A DNA stretch of 7,621 nt from the NCBI GenBank assembly GCA_050014355.1, contig JBEKDL010000083.1, positions 1-7,621 of the forward strand. The letters are read 5' to 3'. A program made the position numbers and the translations under genes. Numbering within the stretch: position 1 is the first letter of the stretch; every line of letters starts with the position of its first letter. Below the pieces are notes generated by a model. It saw only the letters and a program-made list of their open reading frames with translations. It did no database searches and was not told the origin of the DNA. Source of the DNA: Fen-1077 sp050014355. GTDB lineage: Bacteria > Chloroflexota > Dehalococcoidia > Dehalococcoidales > RBG-16-60-22. This document shows positions 5,216 through 7,621 of this stretch, piece after piece.

Positions 5216-6703
5216 ATGGTCAACCCGCGAGAATCTTCCGCCGATTTTAAAAATCGTCTGAAAGAAATGCTAAAACCGGAGCAAATCTCCGAGCTTCTTG
5301 AAATCCTGGAAAAATACTCTCAAGATTGCAGCTTTCATGAAAAAAACAGCCCTTCTCTGGCAGTCTTCCCCGGCGCCAAAGAGGAAGTGCAGTCTATCGT
5401 CAGGCTGGCGGCTGAAACCATGACCCCGCTAGTGCCGGTCAGCTCTGGCCCGCCGCGCTTTCACGGCGGCTCGGTGCCCGAGCGGGGCGGCGTTATCGTG
5501 GATTTCAGCCGGATGAAGAAAATCAGGAAAATCGACCAAGTCAGCCGGTACGCGTGGCTGGAGCCGGGCGTTACCTTCGGCGAGCTGGTGCCGGAACTGA
5601 CAAGGCAAGGTCTGAAGCTGGTCGCGCCGCTCCTGCCGCGCGCCAATAAGTCCGTCGTGGCGAGCCGTCTGGAAAGAGAGCCGGTCATCGTCCCCAAGTA
5701 TCAGTACGATTTTATCGACCCTTTATTGACCCTGGAAGTGGTCTACGGCACGGGCGAAGACTTCCGCACCGGCTCGGCCTCCGGCCCGGGCACGCTGGAA
5801 ACGCTTAAGGCAGACAAGGTCAACCCTTGGGGGCCCGGCTCGGTTGATTATTTTCGGTTCGTCTCCGGCGCACAGGGCACGATGGGGCTGGTCACCTGGG
5901 CCATTACCAAGGTTGAGGTATTACCGGTATTACAGAAGCTGCATTTCATTGCGCATAAAGAAATCGAAGTCCTGGAGCACCTGATGAACGAACTGCTCCG
6001 CCGGAGAGTCGTGGATGAATGCCTCGCTTTAAATAACGTTAACTTCGCCGCGGTACTATCGCACCATTGGCCGGACGATTTTATACAGTTAAAGAAAGAC
6101 CTGCCGCCCTGGACCCTTATCCTGTGCCTCGCCGGCTATAAAAGGCGACCAGAAGAAAGATTGGCCATTATGACGAAATATCTGCACGAGGTCTGTGATA
6201 GCTGCGGCGCCAGGCCTTTAACCGACCTTCCCGGCGCGGAGGGGAAAGAAAAAGATATTCTGGAAATTCTCTCCGGCCCTTATGCCGGCGAGCCTTACTG
6301 GAAGCTGCGCCCCCGGGGCGCCTGCCAAGACATCTTCTTCCTGACCACGCTAAGCAAGGCCGCCGAACTAAATAAAGTGATGCAGAAAATAGTCTCGAAA
6401 CACCACTTACCGCCAGAAGACATCGGCGTGTACCTCCAGCCGATGGTGCAGGGGCGGGGGTGTCACTGCGAGTACAATCTTTTCTATGACAGTTCCGATA
6501 TCAGTGAGGTTGAAGAAACGAAGAAGCTGTTTACGAACGCTTCACAGGCTCTATTAGACAGCGGCGCGTTTTTCAGTCGGCCTTACGGGCCCTGGGCTAA
6601 TATGGTATACAATCGTTATCCCGAGCAGGTCAAGGCTTTGAAAAAACTGAAAAACATCTTCGACCCGCATAACATACTTAATCCGGGCAAGCTGTGTTTT
6701 TAG
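5216..6703 (+). CDS. FAD-binding oxidoreductase, GlcD-like subunit of a two-subunit dehydrogenase
   Basis: A 495-residue cytoplasmic flavoprotein. After a helical N-terminus (1-35), residues ~45-237 form a PCMH-type FAD-binding domain: SLAVFPGAKEEVQSIVRLA (47-65), PLVPVSSG...HGGSVPERGGVIVDFSRM (71-100), WLEPGVTFGEL (114-124), LEVVYGTGEDFRTG (173-186) and SGAQGTMGLVTWAITKVEVLP (217-237). The cap domain follows and ends in IFDPHNILNPGK (481-492), the VAO-family C-terminal signature. Relatives oxidise 2-hydroxy acids such as glycolate or D-lactate. Here the usual R-G-x-G-T turn reads VSSGPPRF, and the GG-x-I-A-x-N-xx-G loop is replaced by NKSVVASRLEREP (144-156), so it belongs to a divergent subfamily and the substrate should not be assumed. 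Cap residues GRGCHCEY (413-420), with His417 between two Cys, are candidate active-site residues (inference). The next gene starts 10 nt after the stop and encodes an Fe-S partner, the GlcD-GlcF arrangement. The family call is firm and the substrate unknown. Confidence 0.9.
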   Translation: MVNPRESSADFKNRLKEMLKPEQISELLEILEKYSQDCSFHEKNSPSLAVFPGAKEEVQSIVRLAAETMTPLVPVSSGPPRFHGGSVPERGGVIVDFSRMKKIRKIDQVSRYAWLEPGVTFGELVPELTRQGLKLVAPLLPRANKSVVASRLEREPVIVPKYQYDFIDPLLTLEVVYGTGEDFRTGSASGPGTLETLKADKVNPWGPGSVDYFRFVSGAQGTMGLVTWAITKVEVLPVLQKLHFIAHKEIEVLEHLMNELLRRRVVDECLALNNVNFAAVLSHHWPDDFIQLKKDLPPWTLILCLAGYKRRPEERLAIMTKYLHEVCDSCGARPLTDLPGAEGKEKDILEILSGPYAGEPYWKLRPRGACQDIFFLTTLSKAAELNKVMQKIVSKHHLPPEDIGVYLQPMVQGRGCHCEYNLFYDSSDISEVEETKKLFTNASQALLDSGAFFSRPYGPWANMVYNRYPEQVKALKKLKNIFDPHNILNPGKLCF

Positions 6704-6709
6704 GAGAGG
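6702..6709 (+). promoter_or_regulatory. Shine-Dalgarno site overlapping the upstream stop codon
   Basis: AGGAGAGG begins inside the TAG stop (6701-6703) of the FAD oxidase gene and lies 4 nt before the ATG at 6714. This arrangement suggests translational coupling of the flavoprotein and the Fe-S protein. Confidence 0.65.
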
Positions 6710-6713
6710 CGCT

Positions 6714-7621
6714 ATGGAAAGCCTGAAAGATTACACGTATACCATGGCCTCCTGCAACCAGTGCGGGCAGTGCAAATGGATTCTTGGGCCCAAGATGCGG
6801 GGCTGGCAGTACGCCGAGGTCTGCCCCATCCACCTGAAATACGGCTTCGATGCCTATTCCGGCCAGGGACTGATTAATATCGCCCAGGAAATACTGGAAG
6901 GGAGACTGAAGTACGAGGATGGGCTTATCCGTCTAATCTACACCTGCCTGACCTGCGGCGCCTGCGATGTCAACTGCAAGTCTATACGGGATATGGAGGT
7001 CTTAGACACGATTCTGGCGCTGCGGGCCAAATGCGTGGCCGACGGGCAGGGGCTCCCGGAACACGCCCAATATGCCCGGAGAATAGAAAAAACCGGCAAT
7101 ATTTACTATAAACCGCAAAGCGTCCGGAGCGACTGGCTACCCGAAAAAGCTAAATTATCAGAGACCTCCGTGGTGGCTTATTTCGCGGGGTGCAACGCCG
7201 CTTACAATCATCCGGAAATCGCAGTGAACACGGTGAAAATACTGGGCGCGGCGGGAATCGAATTCAAAGTCCTGGGCGAGGAGGAGTTCTGCTGCGGGAA
7301 TATACTCTGGCGTACGGGACAGGTAGAAGCTTTCGGGAAAATGGTCGCGCAAAACCTCGAAATATTTAAAAAACATGGCATCAAAACGCTGATTACCAGC
7401 TGTGCAGAATGCTTTGGCACGTTCCGGGGCGGCTATCCGCGCTTCGCCGGAATGGACATCGAGGTGCTCCATATCAGCGAGGTCGTGCGGGATGCTATTA
7501 AAGAAGGCAAACTAAAACCAAAGCATAAGATAAATCTAAAAGTGACCTACCATGACCCCTGTCTGCTGGGGCGGCTTTCGGAAAAATACGTGCCCTGGAA
7601 CGGAAAAATCGAAGCCTACGG
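6714..7621 (+). CDS. (Fe-S)-binding oxidoreductase subunit, GlcF/HdrD-like, 3'-truncated by the window edge
   Basis: The frame runs from the ATG at 6714 to the last base without a stop, giving 302 visible residues plus two bases. The first ferredoxin-type motif is C14-x2-C17-x2-C20-x16-C37-Pro and the second is C78-x2-C81-x2-C84-x3-C88, which should hold two 4Fe-4S clusters; the second is followed by Lys89 where Pro is usual. A CCG (cysteine-rich) domain follows: C160, C193-C194-G195, C230-x2-C233, with spacings of 32 and 35 that fit the CX31-38CCX33-34CXXC pattern of HdrB, HdrD and GlcF. A second repeat opens at HDPCLLGR (280-287) and is cut off. The family passes electrons from a partner flavoprotein to quinone, a membrane carrier or a disulfide. 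No membrane helices are visible in the part present. Tight coupling to the FAD oxidase gene indicates they form one complex. The electron acceptor cannot be told from this fragment. Confidence 0.9.
   Translation, partial: MESLKDYTYTMASCNQCGQCKWILGPKMRGWQYAEVCPIHLKYGFDAYSGQGLINIAQEILEGRLKYEDGLIRLIYTCLTCGACDVNCKSIRDMEVLDTILALRAKCVADGQGLPEHAQYARRIEKTGNIYYKPQSVRSDWLPEKAKLSETSVVAYFAGCNAAYNHPEIAVNTVKILGAAGIEFKVLGEEEFCCGNILWRTGQVEAFGKMVAQNLEIFKKHGIKTLITSCAECFGTFRGGYPRFAGMDIEVLHISEVVRDAIKEGKLKPKHKINLKVTYHDPCLLGRLSEKYVPWNGKIEAY

Noticed and set aside
7158..7472. - strand reading frame (104 codons) within the Fe-S protein gene
   Set aside because: The + strand frame here encodes the CCG-domain cysteines at correct spacing, so the antisense frame is a shadow.

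Overview
The window looks like a piece of a bacterial chromosome with a moderately GC-rich, tightly packed metabolic gene cluster. It holds no RNA genes, transposases, phage genes or CRISPR arrays. Five genes lie on the + strand, in two transcription units, and one gene lies on the - strand between them. The gene families (GlcD-type flavoproteins, a GlcF/HdrD-type iron-sulfur protein, a CoA-acylating semialdehyde dehydrogenase and a ferritin-like protein) fit an anaerobe or facultative anaerobe that oxidises organic acids. The flavoproteins remind me of those in Dehalococcoidia (Chloroflexota) and Desulfobacterota, but that is recall only and the taxonomic guess is weak.

Left unit (1 to about 3270, + strand): a 5'-truncated FAD-linked oxidase, a methylmalonate-semialdehyde dehydrogenase family protein (mmsA/iolA-like), and a small protein resembling a ferritin-like four-helix bundle that has lost most expected iron ligands. 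Gaps are 38 and 15 nt and each downstream gene has its own Shine-Dalgarno site, so this reads as an operon. It ends in a short dispersed-type palindrome and then a strong rho-independent terminator at 3240-3270.

Middle (3273-5018, - strand): a CocE/NonD (peptidase S15-like) alpha/beta hydrolase, convergent with the left unit. It keeps the nucleophile serine, but both the Asp and the His of the usual triad appear to be Asn.

The intergenic region 5019-5215 is divergent. It carries a plausible sigma70 promoter for each direction and a 9-bp inverted repeat whose left arm overlaps the -10 box of the rightward promoter, a likely operator.

Right unit (5216 to beyond the window end, + strand): a second, distantly related FAD-linked oxidase, followed with the Shine-Dalgarno site overlapping its stop codon by an Fe-S protein. 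The latter has two N-terminal 4Fe-4S motifs and a CCG domain cut off at the window edge. The pair resembles GlcD-GlcF and HdrD-type dehydrogenases, in which a flavoprotein oxidises a 2-hydroxy acid or similar substrate and the Fe-S subunit passes electrons on to the membrane or another carrier.

Together the genes suggest catabolism of an ester, amide or hydroxy acid: hydrolysis or binding (CocE-like), flavin-dependent oxidation, then CoA-dependent aldehyde oxidation. No substrate can be named from the sequence.
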